Assembly (NCBI GenBank): GCA_002221725.1
Contig: NJFT01000063.1
Location: forward strand, 62,001-126,000
DNA length: 64,000 nucleotides
DNA from: Scedosporium boydii
Taxonomy: Eukaryota > Ascomycota > Sordariomycetes > Microascales > Microascaceae
Direction of reading: 5' to 3'
How positions within the stretch are numbered: position 1 is the first letter of the stretch; each line of letters opens with the position of its first letter. Of this stretch, positions 22,493-33,967 are shown one piece after another. A model generated the notes under the pieces. It was not told the DNA's origin and ran no database searches. It was given only the letters and a program-made list of their open reading frames with translations. A program made the position numbers and the translations under genes.

Positions 22493-23105
22493 AACTTCGT
22501 GTCGAGAAGGGATTCGGACTACGGTCTAAAGATATCTCAGCCCAAGAATCGAACCCGTGTTTGTGATTAAGTAATAAACGTTCTCATATTCAAAGAGGGA
22601 ATCCGAAGCGACGATTCTACAAGATAGAGGTTATTAGAAGCATCTTTGTCAAGAATCGGGTGACGGCATACCTACGGAAGCGGTTCCGTCCACCAGGAAC
22701 TGTATTACCAAGCAAGGACCGAGCCGTATGTGGGTCAATAGCCATTTTTTTCCAGGCTTCCGTAGGTTTGAGTACCCACACTTCGGCAGGCCGTTGTGTC
22801 GATCGCGCTACTCGGATGCAAGTTTGCGAAAGGAGTCACCGGCTTCCTATTACTGTAGTCTCGCTCTATTATCCTTATACGTCTAAGTTGCCGACACAAG
22901 TTCCCATCCGGTATGCTCAGTATGTACACGAAGGAAAAAAGCCTATATTTCTTCTTCAGGTCTGTCCTAACATTTCTATCCAGCTATTCAGCGTGACGAG
23001 AAGGACAATATATCCAGATACGTCGCCTTCATAGAAGGGAAGAAGAAAAATCTTAGATTGGAGACATTGATTTTCTTTTTTCTGGAGTTTTTTTTCTCGT
23101 TCGCC
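22493..23105. promoter_or_regulatory. Divergent UbiD/UbiX promoter
   Basis: 613 bp separate the two start codons, so the decarboxylase and its cofactor synthase probably share control. It contains a perfect 6-bp dyad at 22674-22689. Confidence 0.5.
22674..22689. promoter_or_regulatory. CGG-N8-CCG dyad, candidate Zn2Cys6 site
   Basis: ACGGAA-GCGG-TTCCGT is a perfect inverted repeat holding CGG and CCG triplets 8 bp apart. That is the general layout bound by dimeric Zn2Cys6 regulators, one of which is encoded 4 kb away. Binding is inference. Confidence 0.35.
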
Positions 23106-23897
23106 ATGTCTACGTGCTTCATCCGGGCGCCTGCATGTCAATCGGGGAGAACTTGGCAGCTGTATCGGCCGAAAACAATTGGAACCCCGATCCTCTGCCG
23201 ACGGAGTAGCTGCGGTTCCGGCCCACCCGACCCTCCATCACCCAGCTCTCTAGATCCCGATCATACATGCAAATCTGCTGGCTCGATAACGGCCTCGCGG
23301 CCCCGCGTCAGCCGGATTCCTCCGCGGCCACAGCGCATCATCGTCGGCATGACGGGTGCCACAGGCGCCATCTACGCCATTCGCCTCCTCACTGTTCTCC
23401 GCGACCTTGGTGTTGAGACACACCTCATTATGAGTAAGTGGGCGCTCGCTACTCTCAAGTACGAGACCCAGCTCACTGAGGCTGAGATCCGATCCCTCGC
23501 CCACGCCAACTACGCTGTACGGGATCTCTCGGCACCCTTCGCCTCGGGTTCCTTCCCGCACGACGGAATGGCCGTGGTGCCCTGCAGCATGAAGACCCTG
23601 GCGGCTGTGCGGTCAGGTTATACCGACGACCTTTTATCCCGCGCCGCTGATGTTTGTCTCAAGGAGAACCGACGCCTGCTACTAGCAGTGCGCGAGACGC
23701 CGCTCAGTGACGTGCATCTCGACAACATGCTGTTTCTGCGGCGCGCTGGCGCTGTCATCTTCCCTCCTGTGCCGGCCTTCTACACCCGCCCGGGGAGCCT
23801 CGACGACATCGTAGACCAGAGCGTAGGGAGGATGTTGGACGCACTGAACATTTATACGGCTGGGTTCGAACGATGGCACGGGTTCCGAAAAAACTGA
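23106..23897 (+). CDS. UbiX/Pad1-type flavin prenyltransferase
   Basis: A single-exon gene of 263 residues. Residues 1-75 form a basic leader (probable mitochondrial presequence). Residues 76 onward hold the UbiX flavoprotein fold: RIIVGMTGATGAIYAIRLL with the FMN-binding loop (81-88), VVPCSMKTLAAVRSGY, and LAVRETPLSDVHLDNML, followed by PAFYTRPGSLDDIVDQ. All are classic for Pad1. It attaches a dimethylallyl group to reduced FMN to make the cofactor of UbiD enzymes. Divergent placement next to UbiD mirrors the PAD1-FDC1 pairing of yeasts. ATG 23106 is the first Met in frame. Confidence 0.93.
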   Translation: MSTCFIRAPACQSGRTWQLYRPKTIGTPILCRRSSCGSGPPDPPSPSSLDPDHTCKSAGSITASRPRVSRIPPRPQRIIVGMTGATGAIYAIRLLTVLRDLGVETHLIMSKWALATLKYETQLTEAEIRSLAHANYAVRDLSAPFASGSFPHDGMAVVPCSMKTLAAVRSGYTDDLLSRAADVCLKENRRLLLAVRETPLSDVHLDNMLFLRRAGAVIFPPVPAFYTRPGSLDDIVDQSVGRMLDALNIYTAGFERWHGFRKN

Positions 23898-24128
23898 GGC
23901 CCAGAACGGAGCTAGGGAACGGAACACTTAGGGAATTGAAGGGGGGAAATGGGGCCAAGAGGGCGGTTTCATAATTGGACTGTCGTCAAAACCATGTCGT
24001 ATATACAGTCATAGCCTGGTCGCCGATTTGCTGGGAAAATAGGCAAAGGGAATTTAATGGCATTTTTGTTCTCAATTATTTTTTGTGTTCTTTATAAGCT
24101 CGCGACGATACGTTCCTCTTCACTTTCT

Positions 24129-27100
24129 TCACGGTCCCCGATCCGAAAAAAAGTTGTTTACTTCAGTCCAGGGCCAATCATACAGCGTCGTCCCGGTCCA
24201 AGCTGTAGACGAGACCGCGGTGTTATCGGTAGCCAAGCCTATCGATTCCATTATGTCCAGTGACTGGCAAGTGGCTTGCAACGGCGATTCTTCTACGGCA
24301 TGGGTTGCCACTCCAGCTGGGCCGCCCGATGACTTGCCAGGCCCCTTGCCGCCATTGAGGCGTAGATTGCCGACAGCCCCTAGAGTATTTATCGGCAACG
24401 GAGCTACTGCCGGAAGAGAAGAAAAATATACCGAAGATGGAGGGAAGCTGCGGTCCGGGATTGGGGCGACAACAGTTCGAGAAGCAATGTCGTTCTCCAT
24501 GATCGTCATCTCATCTTGTGGGAGGATACCTAGCCGTGAGAGCGGCTCAGCTAGCATAAGAAGGCGGTTCCACAGCCGGCGCGACGCTCGCGACGAGTTG
24601 CTGTACGCCGCCGCTAAGGAGAATGCCTTCCGGAAGTTCCGTTTAACTACTCCGGGGAAGTCCTCGGGCAAGCTAGTTGTGAGGCCCACGCGGTTCTGCT
24701 CAACAAACGCGACGATGAGGAAGAGTAGAGCACAGGCTGAGGCCAGAAGGTGCTGGAAGTGAGGGTGTTGCCGACGATAGAGGTCCGTCGTACGGTCGAG
24801 GGTAGAGAGCATGTTGATGGTGTCTGATACGAGCTCTAGTCCGGGTGAGATATTTCGTTTACCGGCCTCAGTGGCATTGCTGTTCGCGGATCCCGAAGAT
24901 ACGGTAGAGTTGGAGGAAGGGTAAGAGGGTGAGGATGAGGATGCAGATGTAGAACGACTGGGGAAGAAGAAAGGGCGCAGCAGGAGACCACGGACGGAGT
25001 TGGCACGGAGGTATAGAACAATAGTCCACCATGGAGGTCGGGTCGAAGGTGCGGCCTGCCAAGCGGTGGGCTGTGAAAAGTTAAATGTAGAGACAGCTTT
25101 CTGCCGCCACTGCTCGATTTGGAAATTCATGATGTTGAAATCGTCGTCGTCCTCGTACGAACCCCCTTTGGCGACACGTGTACTCGGCTCGCTAAATTTG
25201 TCACTGATGAGAATGAAGGAGATCATGGCTTTTAGATAAGGAGTCTTGGCTTCCTAGTATTTTGCGTAATGTCAGCGGTTTGTTCCTTTTGTGCTTGGTC
25301 TATATTATAGGGAAAGGAGGCACTCTCAAACAAACGGCGAGAGCAGAGGAGTTGGACAGCCAGCCTTACACTGAGAAATGTGTTGGGATCAAAGGGTGAA
25401 TCTTGGAAGTTCGACGGCAGTCCCGTGGAAGCACTCCACTGACGGTCTAAGATGATGATGCTGCACGTCAGGGTAATGATCTCCTCTCGCTGCCGCCTAG
25501 ATCGCAACACATGATCCGACACATCCCGGTTGTGGAGGCCCAGCTCTAACAACATACGGCCAGCAACGCCGCACATTCGCCATGAAACCTGTGTCATGTC
25601 TTTGAAAAAGTGATAGATTCCCTATATTTAGGTGTCAGCAGGAACCATCCTTCTGACGTCCCTTAACTAATACTCTGTTTCCCTCCTTCACCTCTTACAT
25701 TTATTAGACAAACAGAAGGCGAAGGAAAGGACAGCACTACTTACCATTAATAGTGTAATTACCGCATGATTGACTGTTATTGTAGGTGATGTAATGATTG
25801 ACTTGACGATATCTCGACAAGACGAGTAGATCGTCAGCTCCATCTCCGGAGTAGACGCTGAATCGGCACATATAGCGGTGCACAGCGCAAGATTCGCAAT
25901 TATCAAGCTGCACTCGTCTATGGCCGAGTCCACCGCGCGGTACCATCCCTCTACCTGGTCAACCAGGTTCTCGATATCGAAGACAGGGTGCAGGTCCCCG
26001 ATCACCTCTTGGTACACGAATAGCAGCCGTACAGCCTCACGCATCGGCAGTATCGTCTTGAAGTGCAGGAGCTGCTGCAGCAATAATTGTTTTCCAGGGC
26101 CTCCAGTCGACAGGCCGTTCGTGGCAGACATGCCGCTCTCGCCGCGGTGGTCACTGTGGTTTGGGCCGCCGGCGACCGCTGGCGACATGCCATCTTCGGA
26201 GCCCGACTGGTCATCGTCGATACTCGGCAATTTGGAGCCCTCGTTGGGCTCTGCACTCGCGAAGCTGGCCTTGTACATGCTCATCTGTGCAACGTTGAGG
26301 CTGTAATCCGGGCTCGTCGGCCCGTAGAAGCGATGTGTTACCGTTTTGGATGAGGAGGAAGAGTCAGTAGTATTGATGGTACCACCAGCCGTGTCCGGGG
26401 CACTTCGCGAGGGAGGGGTACTGGCAGAAGTCTCAGCAGACGGCGGGCGCGACATCCGCCGTCGAGAATGCTTATATGCCTGCGACTGCGACTGCGGAGG
26501 AAGTGACGGGATGGCTACCTCCCCCTGTAGTGGTAGCACCGAGGGCAGCACATCTGTGGATGCCTCTTCGCCCTGATTCGGAAGCGATCGCTGGCTCACG
26601 ACGGATCCGCTGCCGACGCTGGTCTGCCTCACGCGAGCGACGAGGTTGTTCAGTTGGTCTTGCAGATTCATGATGAGTTGGTTCAGGTCTCCGGACTGGC
26701 TTCCCCGATTCAACGGCATTGCCCTAGAATTAGTAAACGGAGTGTAGGGGGAAAAGGCTCATCCATATCATTTTCCGTTTTCTTTTTATATTTTTTTTTT
26801 GGTTTCATTTTGGTGGGCTCTGAACAATCCACTTACTCCGGGTTCCACAATGATGAGGGTGGCGGCGCCATCGACGCCCTCTCAGGAGACTGCTCTGCGG
26901 CGGTTGTGATGTTGGCGGCGGCAGCCATTGCCGTAGCTGGTGCGAGGTGCTCTGGGGGCGGCGCGATAGGGATGGTGACGCTGGCTCGCCAGTCGCTGTC
27001 GCTGGTCCCTGAGGTGTAGGAGCAGGCAAGGGACCGATCCGAGCAGTGCCGGCAGGGGTGCCGGCCGTTGCACTTGCCCTTTCGTCTCCGGCAGACGTCG

Positions 27101-27207
27101 CAGGCTCTTATAGCGTAAGGGGCCCGGCGCTTTCCACCCTCTCCAGCCCCGGGGCCAGCCGGACGTTTCGTACCGCGATTCGTTGCCTGCCCCTTTCCGT
27201 CGTCCAT
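24129..27207 (-). CDS. Zn2Cys6 transcription factor with fungal_trans domain
   Basis: Four exons (27207..26837, 26723..25745, 25621..25370, 25253..24129) give 908 residues. The zinc cluster is Cys36-Cys39-Cys46-Cys52-Cys55-Cys62 (CX2CX6CX5CX2CX6C) after a basic Gly-rich stretch. It is followed by Ser/Pro/Gln-rich linker DNA and a fungal-specific regulatory domain (VIGDLHPVFDIENL, WRMCGVAGRMLLELGLHNRD, LDRQWSASTGLP). The third exon ends at a GTAAGG donor so that the frame joins to EAKTPYLKAMISF. It is convergent with UbiX and divergent from the second aldehyde dehydrogenase. Its central place in region 1 suggests it is the pathway regulator, which is inference. Confidence 0.9.
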
Positions 27208-28949
27208 TTTATCATATTATCAAGTTGCTGTTGTATGGAGATGTTTGGATTCTTAGTAGGTGAATCTCAGGCGCAATTGGGGGAATAAAAGAGAGCAGCA
27301 ACAGAGTAAAGCGTCAAGATAAGGGGCATGGTATATATTCGCTAAGTAGTATTTGGGAGCTTCTTATCCTCTCTAACAAGGAACACAAGATAAGGGTGCC
27401 AAGATGCTAATCTTGCAGATGCGCTAAACCCTTTAAAGGCGCAAACGTGGGGAAATCTCGAGGAGCAAGTCTAAGTGTCTGGTGCTTCCCCGCTCAGCTA
27501 AGATCCTGCCCAACCAAGATAAAGTCTGGTGTGTTTCGGGGCATAACAACTTGACAAAAAGGGGTACGACTTTTAACGTACCCAGGGACATGATCTTGAC
27601 CGAGTTTCGGCTGATAAGTAGGATCCTTATCCATCGCAGCGGTCCAACCAACCCTGTTCCGAACCTTCAAACAGAGCCAAGTCTCCTCACGGTCCTGGCC
27701 CTTAGTATCATATTGTAGTTTGCATTTAGCACTACCAGGCTGTTTATTAGTAGGTAGCAGAAAACACAACGGCGTAAGAAGCACTCTCTGCCCAGGTCTA
27801 TTGCTAAACAATGTAGTAGTACTTGGTGTCGACATGTATCATTACCCCGGATTTTTGATGGTGCCGCACCGGACACGGATCCCATGCCGAGTCTAGTTTA
27901 ATCGAACCCCGCACTTACGAGCCAAATGCGGAGATACTTATCTCCATGCAGGTTTATTGAACACTCTGATCTCCCAGCATTGGTGGCTGGGAACCTTTCG
28001 GATGTAACTACAGAAGTGCAATTATCGACGAAAAGATTCCAAATACTGAGGTGTATTATCTAGGGAAGCGGTGATTGGTTGGCCGTCGTCCTGGTTCTAT
28101 TCGGCTAGCATAACCAGGAGCAGTATCCCTTCGCAGAAAAACCAGGAGAGAGGAATGCCATTAGTGTCTTCGAATTTGCAAGCTATAGGAAAACCATACA
28201 ATATGGGCTCAGCCATCCCGATGAGGAAAGCAGTTTCGAAGGTGATTTGGTTGTTATCGATTGATTTCGATAAGACTCGACCAACCAACGGGGTCTACAT
28301 GTATAATCAGTCAGGTATCGGGGAGGATTCCTCGATGCTACCCTCTGGCTTATCGACATGTCGCGGTAACCCTGCTCCGCGCTGTCAGGTCGGATAGGGC
28401 CCATGGTCGGAAGATGTGCCACACCCGACCCGACAAAGAGGTTTCGGAACTGTAGGTAGGAATGCAATGGCTTCCTACCCCATCTCCATTCCGGTTTCAC
28501 GCTTTTCCTAAAGTGGGTACCTTCCATTGGAGAGACTACCTCCTAACAATCAATCTTGTCTCCTCCGGGATCCCCGGCGACATAATGTACATGACAGAGT
28601 AATGGGCAAGCGTGCTGGGGTCGGTGAAACGAGGTGGCTAACATGAGAGGCTATATGTAAGTAGCCAGATCACGACCAGCACACACTGTATCTCGTCACA
28701 TTGACAACAACAAACGCAAATATCTCTTATTCAGCAGTCAGCATATTTATTTACATGTCAAGTCATGTCATGAGAAAAGGAAACAATTTCACGTCATTGA
28801 TCGATTAATGGTTATACTACTACCTACATATCGCGAAATCATGTCTACCGTCTCTTTGAAAGGGATAGATAACCACTCAGTAACCAGTATGTCCGCCAAT
28901 TATGATACGCCGCGCTGGCAGATAAAACAGAAAGTTTTCCGAACTAACG
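27208..28949. promoter_or_regulatory. Divergent region between regulator and aldehyde dehydrogenase
   Basis: 1.74 kb without a recognisable gene. GTTTCGGAAC lies at 28441-28450 and TTTTCCGAACT ends five bases before the ATG of the downstream dehydrogenase. Confidence 0.4.
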
Positions 28950-30496
28950 ATGGTATTAAATTCCAAAGTTCCTACTGGACTCTTCATCGATAACGAGTTT
29001 GTACCCGCCACTAGGAATGCCACCCTCGACACTGAAAATCCGGCTACGGGGTCGCTGCTCACATCCGTGTCTGCGGCGCAGAAGGAAGACATAGATCTCG
29101 CCGTGCAGTCCGCGAAGAGGGCCTATCGCAACTGGCGTGCCGAGTCCCCCGGGACCAGGCGAAACCTTCTGAACAAGCTAGCGGACCTCGTCGAGCGTGA
29201 TGCCGCAGACCTAGCGTCCCTCGAGGCCTTGGACGCCGGTATCCTCTACCGAGACTCCATCGGCCTGCACATCCCCCAGGCCCTCGAGAACCTGCGCTAC
29301 TTTGCCGGTTGGGCCGATAAGGTAGATGGGCTGTCGCTGACGATCCCTGAGGGCATGGCCTATACCAGAAGAGAGCCTATCGGTGTGTGTGCTGCTATTG
29401 TGCCTTGGAACGCGCCACTGTAAGTTACCCCTTTGGGTCTGTCTACAAAGTCTCCTTCCTCTCTTACCTGCGCACGACGCTGGAGTTATGGATCTACTGG
29501 CTTACGCACGCCGATGTCTAAAGCATGATAACCGTCTGGAAACTGGCACCCGCCCTCGCCGCTGGCAACACCCTAATCATCAAGACCCCAGAGGCCTCCC
29601 CCCTTTATGGTCAGAAACTCGCCCAGCTCATCGCAGAAGCCGGCTTTCCCCCGGGTGTCGTGAACGTAGTCTGCGGCCTCGGGACTGTCGCAGGAAAAGC
29701 TATCTCTGAACACCTCGATATCCGCAAGGTATCCTTTACAGGCAGTGCAGGCGCCGGGCGACAGGTTCTCGCGGCCTCGGCGCGCACGAACCTCAAGCGT
29801 GTGACGCTCGAGCTTGGCGGCAAGGGCCCAGCCATCGTCTTCGACGATGCGGATTGGGAGAACGCGCTTCTATGGACAACACTCGGCATCACTGTGAATA
29901 ACGGGCAGGTGTGCGCCGCGGGAAGTCGTATCTACGTGCAGAGCACCATCTACCAGCGGTTTGCCGAGGCCTTCAGTGCGCGCAGCCGCGACGCCGTGCA
30001 TGGAGACCCGCTCCTGTCGGAGACTACGAAGGGTCCCCTCATCAACAAGATGCAGCGGGAGAGGGTGCTTTCATTCGTGCAGAAGGGCCAGGCCTCGGGC
30101 GCTAAGCTGCTTCACGGCGGTGGTGGGGAGGAGAACTTCGTCGCCAACACCGCGTTTCTCGATGTGCGGCAGGACACGGACATCATGCAGCAGGAGATCT
30201 TCGGCCCCGTGGCTTGCATCGCACCATTCGAGACAGAAGAGGAGGTCATCGAAAAGGCAAATGATTCGGCATACGGCCTGAGCGCGGCGGTTTTCACGAA
30301 CGACTTAAACAAGGCTTTTCGGGTGACCGAGGCAATGGAGACAGGACAGGTCACCGTGAACGTCTGGGGAGCGTTGAACGCAAACACACCGTTCGGTGGT
30401 ATGAAGGAGAGCGGTTTTGGCAGGGACATGGGGAAAGAGGCTCTGGATGAGTGGACAGTGGTTAAATGCGTTAAATGGCAAATTGTGAGGAAATAA
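28950..30496 (+). CDS. Aldehyde dehydrogenase (ALDH1/phenylacetaldehyde-type)
   Basis: Two exons (28950..29419, 29524..30496; 104-bp intron) give 480 residues, full family length. Motifs are VPWNAPL and MITVWKLAPALAAGNT across the intron, KVSFTGSAGAGR, ELGGKGP with the general-base Glu, NNGQVCAAG with the nucleophilic Cys (29912-29914), QEIFGPV, and PFGGMKESGFGRDMG at the C-terminus. It oxidises aldehydes to acids with NAD(P). It is a different subtype from the partial enzyme at the left edge, so the two may act on different steps, for example one after the amine oxidase and one after the ThDP decarboxylase. That division is inference. No targeting peptide is visible. Confidence 0.92.
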
Positions 30497-30635
30497 GTAA
30501 CACCTCGCGCGCCGAAGGTGACTGGGTAAGTCGGGAAAAGTAATACAGCGTGAAACCTGGGGGTCAAAATAGTATTATCGAGCCACTTTCCCACTTAAAT
30601 TAAGCGATTGTTATGATGGACAATTGTGTTGTATG

Positions 30636-32103
30636 CTAAAGTCTAAGTAGATGATGCTGATCTCGCCGCATCATCGGCTTCTTCCCTGAGACTTTTGTAT
30701 CACTAGAAAACTCTTTCAGTCGTTCTACATTCACACTGGACCTTGGCGGCTGTATGTTTTTGCTGAGAGGGTCCAATGAAAGGTCCAGATCCGCCATAAT
30801 CTCTTCTCCGATACGTTTCGATACACCCTGGAGCTCCCGCTGTGTGTTCTGGACTGCTAAGTCAATCTGTTGAGATATGGTAGAGGACATAGTCTTAAAT
30901 ATGTCTCCGTTTGCGATGCGACCTTGGACGATCTTGTTTTGGCGGGAGGCCTTGCCTTTACCTACTCATTTTAAACCACTATTAGAAGAGGATTGATTGC
31001 GGAGACTCAATAAAGGAAACGGCTTCCAGTTCTATTTGGACATACCAGATTGGCTGCTCGCAAATCTGTATGCCGGTAACATCTCGGCGAAGATGTATGA
31101 GTCTGTATTTGACTCGGATGCATGGCGCCGAATCCGCCTTGCGGGAGTGGAGTTTGCCACGAACGAAAAAAAAAATCTAGGCGTAGGTGGTGAATCATAC
31201 TTAACATCTTGGGTGAATCGTTGCTCCGCCAGATCGACCTGGTGAGCAAAATCCATCATGCTGGCCTCGATTCTGTCTCCCAGTGACGCTCGGTGGCTTT
31301 CAGTGCATAGGTCTAGGTGATATGAGGTTAAAATTCCCTCTGTGGAGGCCATACACCTAAGGGATTTGGCCGCACCGAGAACCTTGTCCATTAGGTCTTG
31401 CAGAATCTGCTTGATCGAGCATGACAGTGTTGAGTACAGCTCGGGGATTTCGTCTTCTACGAGATCCCATTGATATGCGAGTTCAGTTTTCATTTTCCAT
31501 ATGAGAGTTGCATTCCAGTCCTGCCGCCCGCGCTTTAGTGTGTGGTGGTGACCATTGTTGAGACACCATGCGTTGTATTGGGCTAAATATGATCACTCAT
31601 TCATGTAAGTGAGGCTCGACGGATTTCAAGGGTCTGCGTGTTGGTGCCATACTCGAATGCCACTGCGTTATTATTAGTATGCTAATATGAAATTCAAGCG
31701 GCAAATTCTTCTTACAGACTGCCATTTTAATGCTTCTGAAGCAGCAAAACACTCCCATTCTATATATCGATGGCCTATGTCGGAACGTGTCAGTCCAAGC
31801 TCTCTCGTTTCCTCGCCCTCTCCCTTTCCTTTTTTTTTTTTTTTTTTTTTTTTTTTTGGGTTGGTTTTGATCACTCACTGAGAAGGACTTGTATCTGCTC
31901 TTCGAAGCATGTGTCAAAGTCTCTCACAAGTTTCGAGACGACATCGGCGCATCGTTTCTCCTAAGACTTGTTAGTATTCCTAGTACAGTCCCAACTCCCC
32001 GCGTTGAACGTCACGAGGGCAGTGGGCGATGTACCATGTCGGTGAGCTCTCGATCGGCTAATCGCTTCACCGATTTTTGGATCATTGGTTTCGCTTTCTC
32101 TGT
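30636..32103 (-). CDS. DUF7605-like protein, C-terminal part only
   Basis: Five minus-strand segments join with intact splice sites and phases: 32103..32035, 31960..31879, 31582..31201, 31137..31046 and 30961..30636. They give 316 residues. Recognisable stretches are ADRELTDMEKRCADVVSKL, QYNAWCLNNGHHHTLKRGRQ, EMLPAYRFASSQSGKGKA and VQGRIANGDIFKTM. From memory these resemble the C-terminal half of fungal nuclear-GTPase-like proteins with DUF7605. The N-terminal dynamin-type GTPase half normally found upstream is not visible in 32.1-33.2 kb, so the gene is truncated or a relic. The 296-bp intron at 31583-31878 holds a 28-bp poly-A run (minus strand). No function is assigned. Confidence 0.5.
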
Positions 32104-33282
32104 CTAGATATGAAGTGAGTTGACGAGGAAGAATAGAGAGGATTGAAAGAAAGAGCCTGCGTCATGCGAGGGCTGGATCATTGGGAAATTAATAGGCGGG
32201 GGTTGAGGACGCAGCAAAGGAGGAAAGAAAGAGAGGACAAAAGAAAAGAAGAACAAGAAAAACATGGCCATTTATTGCGGAGCTGTATGGATTCGAGGCA
32301 CAACACTCAGCCCATCATCGGAAGAAATACATTAGGCATCGATAGATCCCAGGTCTGAATCCCGCCGCCGATCGATCGTATGGAGGCGAGGCCAACGCCA
32401 AGGCCATGCTGCCTGCAAAATACCGAATACAGCTACTGATTTGATGATGGTGTCGGGGCCCTTGCATCTCGATCTCGGCGTAGCGGCAGGGGTGCAGCTT
32501 CAGCCGGTCCAACAGAGAGGTAATGCTGAGGACAAACGAGCCGGTAAAACCTCGTTAGAGATCTAGGACCCCAACTCGGGTGTCAAGGATAGGGGGTCTG
32601 TTAGATGAAGCGCCGACGGCTTCCATATTCTCGCCGCGGAATGTAATATTTTGGGTCTTGCCCTTCCAACTCCATGCAGCGTTATGACTTTTTCGGCCTG
32701 GATGCACTAGTCTCAGGGACCTGGAGAGGTTTATTTTTAGACCTAGCGGGTGCAGGACATGGAGGTGGGACGGATTGCTATGTAGCATCAATTGATCAAT
32801 GGATCGGCACCTGGGCGGCGAGGATGTTTTGAACCGCTCCAGTGCCGATTTGAGATTTCGACAAATTCTGCGCACATTTTGTAAAACACAGAACACGTAC
32901 TCCCGGCCATAGTCATATATTTCATATCCTAACGTCAGCTACTGCAAAATGAAGCTTGAATACAAAAAGTGAAAGAACGCTGTTTCAGCTGTTGGCACTT
33001 CGACTTCTTGGCGCAGTAAACTTAAACCTGGTCCGTAAGCCAGGCAGCCCCTCCCCACCTCCCTCGTTCCCTTATTTTCCACTTTGACTTCATTGTCTTG
33101 CTCACATCACTTGGATCCACTTTAGCTTATTAGGTAACGTTTGCGGTTCGTTGACATCGTATAATGTCATCATCGGTTTGATTTGATCCGCATGACCCCC
33201 TCACTACCTTCGTAATCATCAACGCATCTCCTGAGTTGAGGCCAATCCTTCACAGAAGCATCCTATTTCGCCTGCCTGGACC
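32104..33282. other. Intergenic or lost 5' part of the DUF7605-like gene
   Basis: No GTPase motifs are found on the minus strand where the missing N-terminal half would lie. Open frames at 32315-32512 and 32555-32896 (minus) show no domain I know. Confidence 0.4.
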
Positions 33283-33967
33283 ATGGCCACCACAGACGCA
33301 TTTGCACTCGAGGCAAAGCCTGACACGGACATCTGGAGGAAGCCGCCTGCAAAAGATATCTTCACTAGTATAGTCTATCTTTTTCTTCGAAATACGAGCA
33401 TTACTTGGCGGCTTTTTGCTGACAGCGGGGCTCATAGCACCCATATCCCGGACATCATCTGGACTCCTGAAGAAGTTCAAGTCTGCGCGAGTGACGTTCT
33501 GGGCAGACTGGACGGAGCGCTATGATCAGGCCGGTTTGCTCTTAGTCCCAAAGCGTGTTCACTCGCTAATCCATCCACCCGAGAAATGGCTCAAGGCAGG
33601 CCTCGAGCTCTATGACGGGAAGCCGCACCTCAGCGCTGTTGGTTGTGATCGGTATGCCGACTGGCACTTGAGCCCGCTCACCGCACCCATCGATCCGAGT
33701 AAAGGCCTGACCATCGAGATTTCCCGCGCGGGTAATAATGAGAGCGGCAAGAGTCTTTGGATTTACCAGCTGGTCCTGGATGAACAAGGGACTGTAAAGG
33801 AGAGAATCCCGATGCGTCAGGTCTGCTGGATCCTCGCCGATGAGGACGAGAGGGATGGAGAAGAGTGGGTCTTGGACGTGAGTCCACTCATTGCGCGACC
33901 TGCAAAAGAGGCGACAGAGAGCCTCAAGGTCCATTTCTTCGAGTTCACAGTCGACTGGTTGCCTTAG
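33283..33967 (+). CDS. DUF1349 (concanavalin-like) protein
   Basis: Two exons (33283..33367 and 33426..33967; 58-bp intron) give 208 residues, the usual size of fungal DUF1349 proteins. The sequence FKSARVTFWADWTERYDQAG followed by KWLKAGLELYDGKPHLS and DWHLSPL is the hallmark of the family, which folds like concanavalin A lectins. ADEDE...WVLDVSPLIARPAKE closes it. No signal peptide is seen, so it is probably cytosolic. The biochemical role of the family is not established, although a distant regulator-of-enolase annotation circulates. It stands alone with no clear partner. Confidence 0.85.

Noticed and set aside
22530..22565. tRNA-like T-loop (GGTTCGATTC on the minus strand)
   Set aside because: The flanking bases do not form a proper T stem, and no D-arm, anticodon arm or acceptor stem is found.
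32555..32896. Minus-strand open frame of 113 codons as a gene or the lost 5' exon of the DUF7605-like gene
   Set aside because: No domain, no GTPase motif, and no splice link in phase to the downstream exons that I can find.
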